Positions 8,500 to 19,479 of a stretch of DNA of 64,000 bases are shown one piece after another. Origin of the DNA: Tunturibacter psychrotolerans (lineage in GTDB: Bacteria > Acidobacteriota > Terriglobia > Terriglobales > Acidobacteriaceae); NCBI RefSeq assembly GCF_040359615.1, contig NZ_CP132942.1, positions 1,240,001 through 1,304,000 on the forward strand, written 5' to 3'. The first letter of the stretch is position 1; every line of letters starts with the position of its first letter. Under the pieces are notes generated by a model. That model made no database searches and was not told the origin of the DNA. It was given only the letters and a program-made list of their open reading frames with translations. The translations under genes and the position numbers were made by a program.

Positions 8500-8697
8500 C
8501 CTGCCGGACGGGCCCACTACGCGTGGGGCGGCCACTTCGTGGCGTGTGTATCTTTTCTGGGTTGATTCGCTGCGGTTGTCCTCCCGTTGGTCGGAATCAG
8601 AAGCCGAAGCAACGCGAGGCCCGGTGCATTTTGTCGCGCCCACATAGGTACAAAAGTCACGAAGTGACCGCTCCACGCGCAGTGGGCCGTCCGCAGG
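8500..8697. repeat. Long imperfect inverted repeat element
   Basis: Arms of about 45 bases, near 8500-8545 and 8652-8697, are inverted copies with roughly 85 percent identity (CCTGCCGGACGGGCCCACT against CCTGCGGACGGCCCACT, then the shared CGCGTGG, GCGG and CACTTCGTG). The spacer is about 105 bases and has weaker pairing near the arms. No gene lies here. It resembles a non-coding mobile repeat (MITE/REP-like) or a large transcribed hairpin between fabD and the next minus-strand gene. Identity was estimated by eye. Confidence 0.65.
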
Positions 8698-8726
8698 ACT
8701 TATCTTTCCGATTTTGGGAGAAGCAG

Positions 8727-9020
8727 CTAGATGCCGAGGCCTGCGTCCACGTCCTGCTCGTCGCCGGAGTGAGCGTAGAAGTCGTAGGGGGTGCGGCGGT
8801 TGAACTTGTAGCGCTGGCGGAGTTCGCGGCCAACGAAGAGGCCAAGAGCAACGGCGCCCAGGCCTGCGGAGATCCAGCCGACTGTCTTGATGAGAGTGGT
8901 CTCCTGATCCTCTTCCCCGTTGTTTCCGTTGCGTTCGAGGCTGGGGAATGGGAGGGCGGCGGTGGTGGGGATCTCCTCGGTTGTGGTGTCTTCAGTCCGA
9001 GGTTTGGAACGGAACATCAT
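8727..9020 (-). CDS. Small single-pass membrane protein of unknown function
   Basis: The product has about 97 residues with an acidic, threonine-rich N-terminus, one transmembrane helix (TVGWISAGLGAVALGLFVG) and a short basic C-terminal tail. It is therefore probably anchored in the inner membrane with the basic end in the cytoplasm. Two adjacent ATG codons at 9020 and 9017 are the likely starts. A further upstream ATG (9092) would add an unlikely basic extension. No function is recognised. Confidence 0.55.
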   Translation of the reverse strand: MMFRSKPRTEDTTTEEIPTTAALPFPSLERNGNNGEEDQETTLIKTVGWISAGLGAVALGLFVGRELRQRYKFNRRTPYDFYAHSGDEQDVDAGLGI

Positions 9021-9163
9021 GCTTTGGATTTTAGCGCAGGTTCGAAGAAGGTTGGGAGAATCGAAGCTGGAGAGGTACTCCTTCAGTGGCATTGAACAGT
9101 TGGACGCAATGCGGCAGATAAGGTTGCCGTGGATGAGGTTAGGGTTCGATGAAAGGAACGATC

Positions 9164-9823
9164 CTAGGTAACGTCGACCTGGTGGAAGCCGAGGCTGTAG
9201 AGGAGAGTGGTGACGGTGGCGCGGGCGTTTTTGCGGGCGGTGTCCAGGATGCCGTCGGCGAGCGCGGATGCCTGGAGCTGCTGTTCTGCTTTGGCGCGAG
9301 TGTCGGATTCGAGGTTCTGGTCGACGGGAACGAGGAGGCCGGTGGAGCGGGCGTAGACGCGGGTGTGCTGGTTGTCGAGCGTGGTGATGAAGAGCTGCGA
9401 GGCGGGCAGGGTGACGTGGATGGACTGGCCGTTGTTGTCGACGCGGACGTCTTCGGGCTTGAGTTGCGAGAGATCGATGCCGGCGATGGATTGGCCGTGG
9501 ACTACGAGGAGGAGACGGTCGCCGGCGAGGAGGTCGGGCAGGACGGCGCTGGATTTCGAGCCTTCGACGACGGTGTCGATGGAGTAGACGACTGTTTCGA
9601 GGCGGTTGAGGCGTTGGATGCGCTGGACGACTGCGGGGACCGACGTGTCGAAGGCGGTGGTTCGGCCTGTGATCGCGGTGGCGACTCGGGCCAGGACGCC
9701 GGAGGTTGCGTGGCGGATGAAGAGGGCCAACGCAGCGGCTCCTAGGATGAGCGAGAGCAGGACGACGAAGAACGTTCCGGAGGATCTGCGACCTGGGCCG
9801 TATGAGCCGTATTGGGTAGTCAT
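9164..9823 (-). CDS. DUF4230-family membrane-anchored protein
   Basis: This 219-residue protein has one N-terminal transmembrane helix (about residues 17-38) and a long extracytoplasmic domain of DUF4230 type. The recognisable blocks are LETVVYSIDTVVEG, LLAGDRLLLVVHGQ, VAGIDL-like IAGIDLSQLKPEDV and the C-terminal QLQASALADGILDTARKNA. The biological role of the family is unknown. I place the start at 9823, giving a short polar N-terminus before the helix; an ATG 63 bases upstream is open but adds a proline/serine-rich stretch. Confidence 0.7.
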   Translation of the reverse strand: MTTQYGSYGPGRRSSGTFFVVLLSLILGAAALALFIRHATSGVLARVATAITGRTTAFDTSVPAVVQRIQRLNRLETVVYSIDTVVEGSKSSAVLPDLLAGDRLLLVVHGQSIAGIDLSQLKPEDVRVDNNGQSIHVTLPASQLFITTLDNQHTRVYARSTGLLVPVDQNLESDTRAKAEQQLQASALADGILDTARKNARATVTTLLYSLGFHQVDVT

Positions 9824-9922
9824 TGTTGTTTGGATGCTACTACTTCGCGGAGAGGCTGGGAGGTGAGTCCCAGCCTCTGTTTGCAATTGTTCCTGATTCA
9901 GGAAGAAGGAATGTTTTCGCGG

Positions 9923-12169
9923 TTAGGGTTTCAGGTAGGTTTCGAAGTGCCAGAGGATGCGGTTGAAGAGCTCGTCGCGTGCGGTGGGGCCTGCGATGGA
10001 GTGGGTTTTGCGCGGGAAGAGCTGGAGGTCGTAGGGGATTCCGGCGTCGATGAGGGGTTGTATGAATTGAATGGTGTTGGCCATGTGGACGTTGTCGTCG
10101 CCGGTGCCCTGCGCGATGAGGATTCGGCCTTTTAGTTTGGCGGCGTCGGTGATGGGCGAGTCTACCGCGTAGATGTTGTTCGGGTCTGGCGTCGAGTTTG
10201 GGGAGGGGAGGCCGAGGTAGCGTTCGGTGTAGATGGAGTCGTAGTTGCGCCAGTCGGTGACGGGGGCCACGGCTACGCCTGCGAGGATGCGGTCGGTGTG
10301 GGTCATGGCGTAGAGGGTGAAGTAGCCGCCCCAGCTCCACCCCCACCAGCCGATGCGTTTGGAGTCGAGCTGCGGATATTGGGTGAGGACCTGATCGAGC
10401 GCTGCCATCTGATCGGAGAACTGGACGGGGCCGAAGTTGCGGTAGGCGGCTTGCTGGAAGTCGCGTCCACGACCGCCGCTGCCGCGGGTGTCGATGTCGA
10501 GGACTGCGAAGCCGTGTTGGGCGAGGATCTCGTTGAAGATCTGGGATCCGCTCCATGAGTTGCGGATGCTGCTGACCGGGGTGGGTCCGTTGTACGGGTT
10601 GAGGATTAGGGGGACTGTTGCCGGGGTGGTTGAGGATGGCGTGGTGAGGCGGCCGTAGAGTTTGGTCTTTCCGTCGGCGGCGGTGACGGTGACGATGGAG
10701 CTGGTGACGCCGGTTGCGCGGGCGATGGGTTTGGACTTCCAGATGGGAGTGCAGGTTTGGCTGATGGTGCAGAGGCTGAGGACCGGGGGCGTTGTGGCGT
10801 CGCTGTAGTAGTCGGTGAAATGAACGCCGTCGGGCGAGGTGCTGGTGCCGTGGGTGCCCCGGCCGGTTGTGAGCTGCTGCTTCGCGGTGCCGTCAAGTTT
10901 GATGGACCAGAGATTGTCTTCGAGCGGGGAGCCTTCATTGGAGGCGTAGAAGACGGTGTTGGATTTGGCGTCGATGCTGTCTACGGTCTCGACTTCGTAG
11001 TCGCCCTGGGTTAGCTGGCGGGTGAGTGTGGCGTCGGCGGCGAGGGGATGATGCTCGTCAAAGCTGTAGAGGTAGAGGTGGGCGTGGCCGTCGCGCCAGC
11101 TACTGATGACGAAGCGTCCGCCGGGGAGGATGTTGAGGTCCGTGCTGAAGTCGAGGTATTTGGAGTCGGTGTCGGTGTAGACGAGACGGGTTTTGCCGGA
11201 TTTGGTGTCGGCGAAGTAGAGGTTGAGGTGCTGCTGGTCGCGAGTGAGGACTTCGATGTAGACAGTGTTGGCGTCGACCCAGCCGAAGCGGGGGATGTAA
11301 TCGTTATTGGGGCTGAAGGGGACTTCGATGAATTTGGTCTTGCCGCCTTTGGTGGAGACGATGCCGACGCGGACGGCGGGATTAGGGTCGCCGGGTTGCG
11401 GGTAGCGCTGGTTGTCGATGGTGGCGTGGGTGGGGATCCAGTCGGTGATGGGGTACTGGGGGACCTTGGCCTCGTTCATCTGGAGGTAGGCGATGGATTT
11501 GGAGTCAGGCGACCAGAAGTAGTTGCTGCGGACGTCGAGCTCTTCGAGATAGACCCAGTCGACTTCTCCATTGAGGAGAGTGTCGGTGGTGTCGTGGGTG
11601 AGGGCTGTCTCTTTGCCGGTGGCGGATACGGGGTGGATGTAGAGGTTGTGGTCGTGAAGGTAGGAGACGTTGGCGGCGTCGGGGGAAAATTTGGGATCGT
11701 CGCCGGAGCCCTCGTGGGTGTCGACGATGAGGGTGCCGGTGCCGGCGGCGATGTCGTAGAGCCAGAGGTGGCCACCGTTGTCGATGAGGAGATGTTTGGA
11801 GTCGGCGGCCCAGATGTAGGCGGACATGCCGTAGCGGGAGCGGTGGTCGGCGTCTTTCTCGTTGACGGCTGCGGACGTGAGTTTGCTGAGCTGCTCGGCT
11901 GTGGCGAGGACGCTGACGCGGCCGGTAGCGGCGTCGATCTGGACGATGTCGCCGGCTTTACCGGGAGTGGTGGCTTCGGGCTCGTCGACGATGAAGGTGA
12001 GGAGCTTGCCGTCGGGGCTCCAGTCGATGCCGTGGGGGGCGCGGCCGGTGAGATTTTTGTTCGCGTCGGGGATGGTGCGGATACCTGGGTCGGTCGCGGC
12101 TGGGGTTTGGGCGAGAGTCGTGACGGCGGAGAGATAGAGCAGAAGGGCGGAACGCAGGAAGCGAGGCAT
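9923..12169 (-). CDS. S9 family peptidase (dipeptidyl-peptidase IV-like), exported
   Basis: This 748-residue serine peptidase probably removes N-terminal dipeptides from proline- or alanine-containing peptides in the periplasm. It has a signal peptide (residues 5-20, ending TLAQ) and a DPP-IV-type eight-bladed propeller (about 50-500). The C-terminal alpha/beta-hydrolase carries the catalytic triad: Ser in GWSWGG (near 608), Asp in GTGDDNVH (near 688) and His in RKTHSI (near 722). The double-glutamate motif of true DPP-IV is represented by LEELDVRSNY in the propeller. It is transcribed alone. Substrate range is inferred from the family. Confidence 0.92.
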   Translation of the reverse strand: MPRFLRSALLLYLSAVTTLAQTPAATDPGIRTIPDANKNLTGRAPHGIDWSPDGKLLTFIVDEPEATTPGKAGDIVQIDAATGRVSVLATAEQLSKLTSAAVNEKDADHRSRYGMSAYIWAADSKHLLIDNGGHLWLYDIAAGTGTLIVDTHEGSGDDPKFSPDAANVSYLHDHNLYIHPVSATGKETALTHDTTDTLLNGEVDWVYLEELDVRSNYFWSPDSKSIAYLQMNEAKVPQYPITDWIPTHATIDNQRYPQPGDPNPAVRVGIVSTKGGKTKFIEVPFSPNNDYIPRFGWVDANTVYIEVLTRDQQHLNLYFADTKSGKTRLVYTDTDSKYLDFSTDLNILPGGRFVISSWRDGHAHLYLYSFDEHHPLAADATLTRQLTQGDYEVETVDSIDAKSNTVFYASNEGSPLEDNLWSIKLDGTAKQQLTTGRGTHGTSTSPDGVHFTDYYSDATTPPVLSLCTISQTCTPIWKSKPIARATGVTSSIVTVTAADGKTKLYGRLTTPSSTTPATVPLILNPYNGPTPVSSIRNSWSGSQIFNEILAQHGFAVLDIDTRGSGGRGRDFQQAAYRNFGPVQFSDQMAALDQVLTQYPQLDSKRIGWWGWSWGGYFTLYAMTHTDRILAGVAVAPVTDWRNYDSIYTERYLGLPSPNSTPDPNNIYAVDSPITDAAKLKGRILIAQGTGDDNVHMANTIQFIQPLIDAGIPYDLQLFPRKTHSIAGPTARDELFNRILWHFETYLKP

Positions 12170-12237
12170 GTGATTGGCTTGAGTTTACAGGCAGTGGTCG
12201 TCGCGTCAAAGATGCCTTGTTAACGCTGCCTTTGCGC

Positions 12238-12804
12238 TCAGTCTCGTTCCGCCGGCCTGAGCCTGAAGATCAATTGGTCGTATTCAGTCTGGAGCGCTTT
12301 GACACGCTTTTCGATCAGTGGAAAATAGTCGTTCGGATACGGCTCCCCGTGACTCACGGGATCGTCCTTAAGACCCGCTTCCCGTAGCATCTCATAGACC
12401 TTTACATGTCTTACGTAACGTAACGAGGCCTCAACAATGGCCGTATCGCCTGCCAGATGCAGGTGGTCTTCAATCACCGCAAGGGCGTCTCTGTGATTTC
12501 GTAGAATTCCGGCTAACTCAATCTGGACACTAAGTCTGCTTTGAGGACTGTCTGGATCCTCGTCTCTGTCTCTGAGTCGATCCCACAGTAAGTTTTCCTT
12601 TTGCAGATGAAGATACGTCGGCCAATAGAACTTTGACAGCTGCTCTTCAAGGAAGTGGACGCGTTTATCAAGCAGGAATTTGTGTGTGTCATCTCTGCGA
12701 CGAAGGTATGAATCGACAATGCCCTTGCTTGCGATACCTGCCAAAAACGTAATGCCGCCCCACATAACGGACCCAAGCGAACCGAAAGCGAGAGTTGTCA
12801 TCAT
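12238..12804 (-). CDS. Membrane-anchored protein of unknown function
   Basis: The product has 188 residues, one N-terminal transmembrane helix (about residues 8-30) and a cytoplasmic-looking, charged, helix-rich remainder with coiled-coil potential around 45-90. No catalytic or binding motif is visible. The ATG at 12804 starts just before the hydrophobic segment. It lies alone between the peptidase and pyrG, and the 218 bases upstream hold no other gene. Confidence 0.6.
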   Translation of the reverse strand: MMTTLAFGSLGSVMWGGITFLAGIASKGIVDSYLRRRDDTHKFLLDKRVHFLEEQLSKFYWPTYLHLQKENLLWDRLRDRDEDPDSPQSRLSVQIELAGILRNHRDALAVIEDHLHLAGDTAIVEASLRYVRHVKVYEMLREAGLKDDPVSHGEPYPNDYFPLIEKRVKALQTEYDQLIFRLRPAERD

Positions 12805-13022
12805 TGTCCGGTCTATGGGAGTTCCTGGTGAAGGTAGGCCACAGGTCAGCCAGCACGTCGTTCAACCGAAGTATTGAATTGTCCCAATACGCCTGTATAC
12901 GACAGATGCTGGAACATCGTTCGACAATGCTACTCTGGCGCCCAACAAATGGCGAGGCAGCGCCGTAATGGTCGCCTACGTTAGCGTCAATGGGAATCGG
13001 AACGAAGTTACGTCGCTGGCGA

Positions 13023-14780
<1,758 letters not shown>

Positions 14781-14835
14781 TCATCAGATTTTTTGAGATC
14801 TGACGACTTGAATCTTGACTGTTGCAGGGTTTTCT

Positions 14836-15987
14836 TCAGGGATGAGGATCGTGCGGGATGCCACGGGAGATTTTCTTAATCAGGAATTCCTGGAGGAGGG
14901 AGGAGGCTGCGCCGGAGGCTGTATCGATCAGCGCGTTGGAAATCGTCAGCCCTGCTCCGTTGCGATCGCTGGAGGGGTAGTAGAGGTTTGAAATGCCGGC
15001 TGAGGCGAAGTTGCCGAGGATGAATGAGTAGTTCGGTTGCCAATGGCCGTTGTCACCTTTGCAGATGAAGGCGGTCGACATGGCGTAGAGGGCGCGGGAG
15101 CGAATGGTTCCGGTGCCTTTGTAGAAGTAGCGCGGGTCCTGATGAAGGATCGACGGAAGGATCGCGTTGCCGATCATGCTGCCGATGAAGCCGTCGCCGT
15201 AGGAGGCCGCGTATCGCTTGAAGTAGCCGGATGCGCCCTGACCGTAGCCGCTGAAGCTGTTTTGCGATTGCTCGATGCCCGCGATGATGGCGGGGATGGC
15301 GAAGGAGACGGGATCGTATGCGTCTCTCAACGCCAAGCGGAACTTCTGGCCGGAACTGAGAGGGACGGCATTCCAGGTATAGGAGACGTAGAAGTTGGGG
15401 AAGACTCCGAGTACGCGCTGTTTCTCCTGGAGCGACACCTGCTCCTCTGCGATGTCGTGCCGCGTGAAGTTTACGTCGACGTTTGTCGTGGCGGAGGAGA
15501 CTTGCAGGGTGACCGTCGGCAGCTCATAATGCTGGCCTTTCAGAAGTACGAGGGCGGAGGAGACCCAGCTGGCAAAGCCGGGCGATATGACTTCCAGTTT
15601 GAAGGTGCCGGCGTTGACTGCAGTGAAGTTGAAGGTGCCCGCTGAATCGGTTGCGATCGTGCGCTGAGGCCGGGAGTCAAGAAATTGGATGGAGACGAGG
15701 GCGCCTTCGACCTGGGCTCCGCTGGGGTCGAGTACCGTGCCGCTGATGGTCCCGGTGATTTGCTGGTCGGGCGGCATGAAGCTGGAAGACTGTGGTCCCG
15801 GTGCGTCGGGCAGTTCGATGTCGACGGGTTCCAATGTTGCGACCTGCTGGGTTGTGCCTAGTGACGTCGGTGTGATCGGATTGGCGTCGGATGGAGCGGG
15901 AAGCGTCTGCGCGTGTGCATACGTACTGAGCATTGAGCACAGTAGGAGGGTCAGGAGAAAAGGGCCCGGATTTCGCAAACCATCCAT
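14836..15987 (-). CDS. Exported carboxypeptidase-regulatory-like domain protein
   Basis: This 383-residue protein has a signal peptide (residues 8-26, AHAQ), a proline-rich linker and one carboxypeptidase-regulatory-like beta-sandwich (about 78-165; ISGTVLDPSGAQVEGA). The C-terminal region (about 190-380) is glycine- and serine-rich with small amphipathic or hydrophobic stretches. The N-terminal domain is the one that precedes acidobacterial TonB-dependent receptors, but there is no plug or 800-residue barrel. It is probably outer-membrane or surface associated; the function is unknown. Confidence 0.75.
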   Translation of the reverse strand: MDGLRNPGPFLLTLLLCSMLSTYAHAQTLPAPSDANPITPTSLGTTQQVATLEPVDIELPDAPGPQSSSFMPPDQQITGTISGTVLDPSGAQVEGALVSIQFLDSRPQRTIATDSAGTFNFTAVNAGTFKLEVISPGFASWVSSALVLLKGQHYELPTVTLQVSSATTNVDVNFTRHDIAEEQVSLQEKQRVLGVFPNFYVSYTWNAVPLSSGQKFRLALRDAYDPVSFAIPAIIAGIEQSQNSFSGYGQGASGYFKRYAASYGDGFIGSMIGNAILPSILHQDPRYFYKGTGTIRSRALYAMSTAFICKGDNGHWQPNYSFILGNFASAGISNLYYPSSDRNGAGLTISNALIDTASGAASSLLQEFLIKKISRGIPHDPHP

Positions 15988-16230
15988 ATCGGCTACGTTT
16001 CTAATTGTAGATGTTCATGCAGGGAGCCTCATGGGAAGCACGATGTGAGGAGCCGATTGCGCCGACGTGTTGAATCTTGGCTTATTGATTGTGAATTCCA
16101 CAATCACCCATTGGTCCGATCAAGGGATCATCTTCGACGGATCGTCTCGAAGAGGGCTTCAGCATTTGATTCAACTGAGCTCGTTTAGTTTGTAGGGTTT
16201 TTGTCGTTGCGGTCTGATTCCTGGTTATTT

Positions 16231-16899
16231 TCAAGAGGGCTGGAGCGTGTTGATGTCTTTTGATTCGAGAACAGGGCGCGGGAAGCCGTGTTTGACGACC
16301 AGGAGCATAGCGCGGCCGATCTGCTCTGTGGTGCCTATCTGGGTGGGAAAGATCTTCTTCACGAGGGGGAGAATTGGTTTTATGGCTGAGTAGAAGATTC
16401 GGTACGACGTTGTTTTTGAGACGATGCCGTGAAGCGGCTGTATGAATCCAGGCCGGAACATGTAGGCCGCTTTGAAGGGGAGTTTGAGGATATCGTTTTC
16501 TGTTTTGCCCTTGACGCGAGCCCACATGCTGCGGCCGTGCTCGGTGCTGTCGGTTCCGGCTCCGGAGACGTAGATAAATGTCATGGAGGGGTTAAGCTTT
16601 GCGAGGGTGGTTGCAGCGGCGAGGGTAAGGTCGTGTGTGACGTGAGTGTATTGGGCTTCGGACATACCGGCGGAGGTGACGCCGATGCAGAAGAAACAGG
16701 CGTCGAAGCCGGTGAGATCGGTCTGGATGCCGGAGTAGTCGAAGAGATCGCTGTGAACGAGTTCTCGCAGCTTGGCGTCGTGCTGGCCGGTTGGATTGCG
16801 GACGATGGAGAGAACCTGCGTTACCTCGTGATCGAGAAGGCATTCGCGCAGAGCGGCCTGGCCGACCATGCCGGTTGCGCCGAAGAGAATTACGTTCAT
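16231..16899 (-). CDS. NAD(P)-binding epimerase/dehydratase-like protein
   Basis: This 222-residue Rossmann-fold protein of the atypical short-chain dehydrogenase group has the dinucleotide-binding motif FGATGMVGQAAL at residues 5-16 and a YVSGAGTDST strand-turn. It lacks a clear Tyr-x-x-x-Lys catalytic pair, so it may be a reductase or a sensor of nucleotide redox state. The start at 16899 begins the fold directly, whereas an upstream ATG at 16974 adds an arginine-rich extension without merit. It is transcribed alone. Confidence 0.8.
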   Translation of the reverse strand: MNVILFGATGMVGQAALRECLLDHEVTQVLSIVRNPTGQHDAKLRELVHSDLFDYSGIQTDLTGFDACFFCIGVTSAGMSEAQYTHVTHDLTLAAATTLAKLNPSMTFIYVSGAGTDSTEHGRSMWARVKGKTENDILKLPFKAAYMFRPGFIQPLHGIVSKTTSYRIFYSAIKPILPLVKKIFPTQIGTTEQIGRAMLLVVKHGFPRPVLESKDINTLQPS

Positions 16900-17017
16900 C
16901 CGTTTGCCCTCAGTTGAAACGTCGCGCAAGTGTTGGTCCGGCATGGCTCGCCGTGATATTGCTCGACGAGCCATGCTGATTTCATGCTACAGCCAGATTG
17001 AGAGAGGTGTAACCGAT

Positions 17018-18886
17018 TTACTCGCGCGATTGCAGGACAGGGGACGGCGGATTGAGGATGTTCGGCTTTGTGGGGCCGAGTTCGACGATTGATACGCGGC
17101 CGTCGGTGAGAAGCTCATCTCCGGTCGCGTTGGCGGTCTTCTTCGGGGCGTGTGGCCGGTCGACGAGGGCGTAGGAGGTTGCCGTGCCTTTGTAGAGGAG
17201 ATCGGTCTCAATCCATTCGCGCTCGCGATCGATGTGTGGGTCGATGCGATGAGACCATTTGGTGCCTTTTTTTTCGGTTGAGATTGCGATATCGTGTGTG
17301 GCGGCCCCGATCCAGACCTCGTGGCCCTGGTAGGTTTCAGGCAGCTTCCAGATACGAATGTGATGGCGCTTGGCGAAGGTGTCGAGAGATTTCTGGAAGA
17401 TGAGATCGGGCGGTTTGCCATCGATCATGAGAAGAGAGACAGGAGCACTGGTATAGCCGCTGCCGCGAATGGTCGCCTGAACGGATTTCAACGCAGAGCC
17501 CATGCTGAGGGAGTCTGCTTCGAACCAACCGGCTTCCTGGAACGCTGCCATGAGCTGTTGTTGTGAGCCGATGAATATGAGGTTGGTCAGGTCGGAGGGT
17601 TTGTTGTCTTTGGTGTGGACGCGGAGAGGTGCCGCTGCAGCGATTGCTTTCAGCTTTTCATCGACGGGCAACACAGGCCAGCCTGACCATGTGTCACGAG
17701 TCTTCAACATGGACGGTCGCACGATCTGAATTTGCAGGTCTGTTCCTGCTGGAAAAAGGATCTCGCGGCGAATGGACAGACCGTAGACGGCGGAGACACC
17801 TTTGATGGTGTACCCCGCGATTGGATTGGACATGCCGAGAGCTGCGAGGGCGACGGAAGCCTTGGTGGATGCGTGAGGCTGGACGATGCCGAGGATTTCA
17901 TTGTTTCGGACGGTCTCGCGAGCATTGTCCACATCGATGACGCGAGCGTAGAGCGGCGAGCGCGTGCCGTCGGCATGAATGATGTTGGAGAAGTCGAGCA
18001 CCAGGCGTGGGCGCGAGTATTTGTCCGGCGCCTTCTGGGCAAAGAGGATGGTTGCCTGTACTTTCGTGCCGGGTGCAAGTACCAGCTCATCTTTAGGGCA
18101 GGTGATGTTTTCTCCGCTCTTGCAGAGGGGATAGGTGACGGTGGCTTCGACGGGGTCGCCGGTGCGTGAGTGTTCGCTATAGACGGGGCCGTTGAGGCGG
18201 ATACTGAGGGTTTGGCCTGGGGCGAGGTCGGCTTTTCTTGATTGTGCGACGCTGGCCGCAATGGTATGCGGCATGTCTCCGTTTTCCTGGTTGAAGAAGT
18301 GAAAGAATGCTGTGAGAAACCCGCTGGTCGCGCCGTTTTCGATCAGGAGGGTCTGGATCTCGAAGTTGGGAGAGTAGAGGAGGTAGTCGAGAGCGGTGTC
18401 GTTGTAGATGTCTTCGTGGTTGATATCGACGCCGCGTTGAATGAGTTGGTCTGCGATTCCCTCGTATGCGACGATGACCTTTGGCTTGGTGCTGTAGCTG
18501 GAGCCGAAGATGGTCCAATGAAGTGCGGTGCGGCCGTACTGGTCGGTGGCCTTTACGTCGGCCCCGTCCGCGATTAGTTTCTTGGCTTCGGTGAGCCGGT
18601 CGAGGATGGGTTGCTCTTTGGTCTCCCGGGTGGCCTGGTAGAGCTTTTGAATCAGCGGCGAAGTGTGCGATACATCGAGAGTGACGGCAGCGGTGTCGAG
18701 CTCGTCGTCTGGTGTGTCCTGAGTGTCTGCGTCGTCGGGGGCTTCACCTGGGGCCGTCGACTGTTGGCTGTCTTTGGCTGACGCTGCAGATTTGGTTTGC
18801 GCGGCTGCTTGAGGTCCGGCCGAAGATACTGCCGAAGCCAGGAAGGCTCCGAGGACTAGGATCACTACTCTCGATGCGGTTGGCAT
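17018..18886 (-). CDS. Exported ankyrin-repeat protein with LssY-type C-terminal domain
   Basis: This 622-residue exported protein has a signal peptide (about residues 5-30) and a Ser/Ala/Asp-rich linker, then about three ankyrin repeats (about 90-195: RLTEAKKLIADGADV, DQYGRTALHW, LIQRGVDINHEDIYNDTALDYLL). A middle beta-rich region with TGDPVEATV and the LPVDEKL-type signature follows. The C-terminal domain (about 430-580) has the LssY_C pattern: APVSLLMIDGKPPDL, FAKRHHIRIWKL, VWIGAATHDIA and KWSHRIDPHIDRER. LssY_C is usually found on membrane phosphatase-like proteins, so the ankyrin combination is unusual. AGAGGTGAT before 18886 decides the start. The role may be in envelope lipid or polysaccharide handling, which is inference. 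Confidence 0.7.
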   Translation of the reverse strand: MPTASRVVILVLGAFLASAVSSAGPQAAAQTKSAASAKDSQQSTAPGEAPDDADTQDTPDDELDTAAVTLDVSHTSPLIQKLYQATRETKEQPILDRLTEAKKLIADGADVKATDQYGRTALHWTIFGSSYSTKPKVIVAYEGIADQLIQRGVDINHEDIYNDTALDYLLYSPNFEIQTLLIENGATSGFLTAFFHFFNQENGDMPHTIAASVAQSRKADLAPGQTLSIRLNGPVYSEHSRTGDPVEATVTYPLCKSGENITCPKDELVLAPGTKVQATILFAQKAPDKYSRPRLVLDFSNIIHADGTRSPLYARVIDVDNARETVRNNEILGIVQPHASTKASVALAALGMSNPIAGYTIKGVSAVYGLSIRREILFPAGTDLQIQIVRPSMLKTRDTWSGWPVLPVDEKLKAIAAAAPLRVHTKDNKPSDLTNLIFIGSQQQLMAAFQEAGWFEADSLSMGSALKSVQATIRGSGYTSAPVSLLMIDGKPPDLIFQKSLDTFAKRHHIRIWKLPETYQGHEVWIGAATHDIAISTEKKGTKWSHRIDPHIDREREWIETDLLYKGTATSYALVDRPHAPKKTANATGDELLTDGRVSIVELGPTKPNILNPPSPVLQSRE

Positions 18887-19017
18887 GAGTGACATCACCT
18901 CTGATTTTTTAAGGGCCGGCCTGAGAGTTACGCGGGGACGCACTGTTTGAAGACAGCTGCGCCGATGCCACGTATTCTACTCGGGAGATTGTGGATGAAT
19001 GATATACGAGAGAACAA

Positions 19018-19479
19018 ATGATAGCTGCGAAGTGGATTGATCTTCAGGCGTGGGCGATGCGGGGGATGGACTCGCTGGCGGCGCGGTGGGCTAGCGGGAA
19101 TAGCGGACCGGCACACCTTGCTACGGGTGAGCAAGGGGAACGGGAGGCGCTGTTTCATCTGCGGAAGCTGGGGTATACGATCGTGGCGCGGAGGTGGAAG
19201 AGTGCGAAGTTGTGGGGCGATATCGACCTGGTGGGTTGGGATGGGCCGACATTGTGTTTTATCGAGGTGAAGACGCGGAGCGGAAGGGATTCGATGCCGG
19301 CTGAGTCGGCTGTGGACAGTGACAAACGAGACATGCTGCGGAGGATGGCGCGCGCGTACCTGAGGGGGTTCCCGGAGAAGTTGAGGGCGGAGGTACCGGT
19401 CAGGTTCGACGTGGTGTCGGTATACTTGCTGCCATCTGGAGTTGAGTTCGCGCTGTATCGAGGAGCCTTTGGATGGTGA
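19018..19479 (+). CDS. UPF0102/YraN family putative endonuclease
   Basis: This 153-residue protein has the restriction-endonuclease-like core of the YraN family. GEQGEREALFHLRKLGYTI is followed by the metal-binding GDIDLVGWDG and FIEVKTRSG (the D...ExK arrangement), then the helix DKRDMLRRMARAYL. YraN proteins are thought to act on DNA or Holliday-junction-like structures, but the function is not established. The N-terminus is about 30 residues longer than in E. coli YraN. It overlaps the DinB-like gene by seven bases, so the two are cotranscribed. Confidence 0.85.
   Translation: MIAAKWIDLQAWAMRGMDSLAARWASGNSGPAHLATGEQGEREALFHLRKLGYTIVARRWKSAKLWGDIDLVGWDGPTLCFIEVKTRSGRDSMPAESAVDSDKRDMLRRMARAYLRGFPEKLRAEVPVRFDVVSVYLLPSGVEFALYRGAFGW

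Noticed and set aside
7537..8565. Plus-strand ORF of 342 residues opposite fabD
   Set aside because: It is a composition artefact over an intact fabD; the end also runs through the inverted repeat.
11048..12223. Plus-strand ORF of 391 residues opposite the DPP-IV-like peptidase
   Set aside because: It has the same Gly/Val/Asp-rich antisense composition without motifs, and the opposite strand encodes a complete peptidase with its triad.
14784..14803. Inverted repeat TCAGAT...ATCTGA upstream of pyrG
   Set aside because: The stem is only six bases and has no T tail or link to the ribosome binding site, so it is likely chance.
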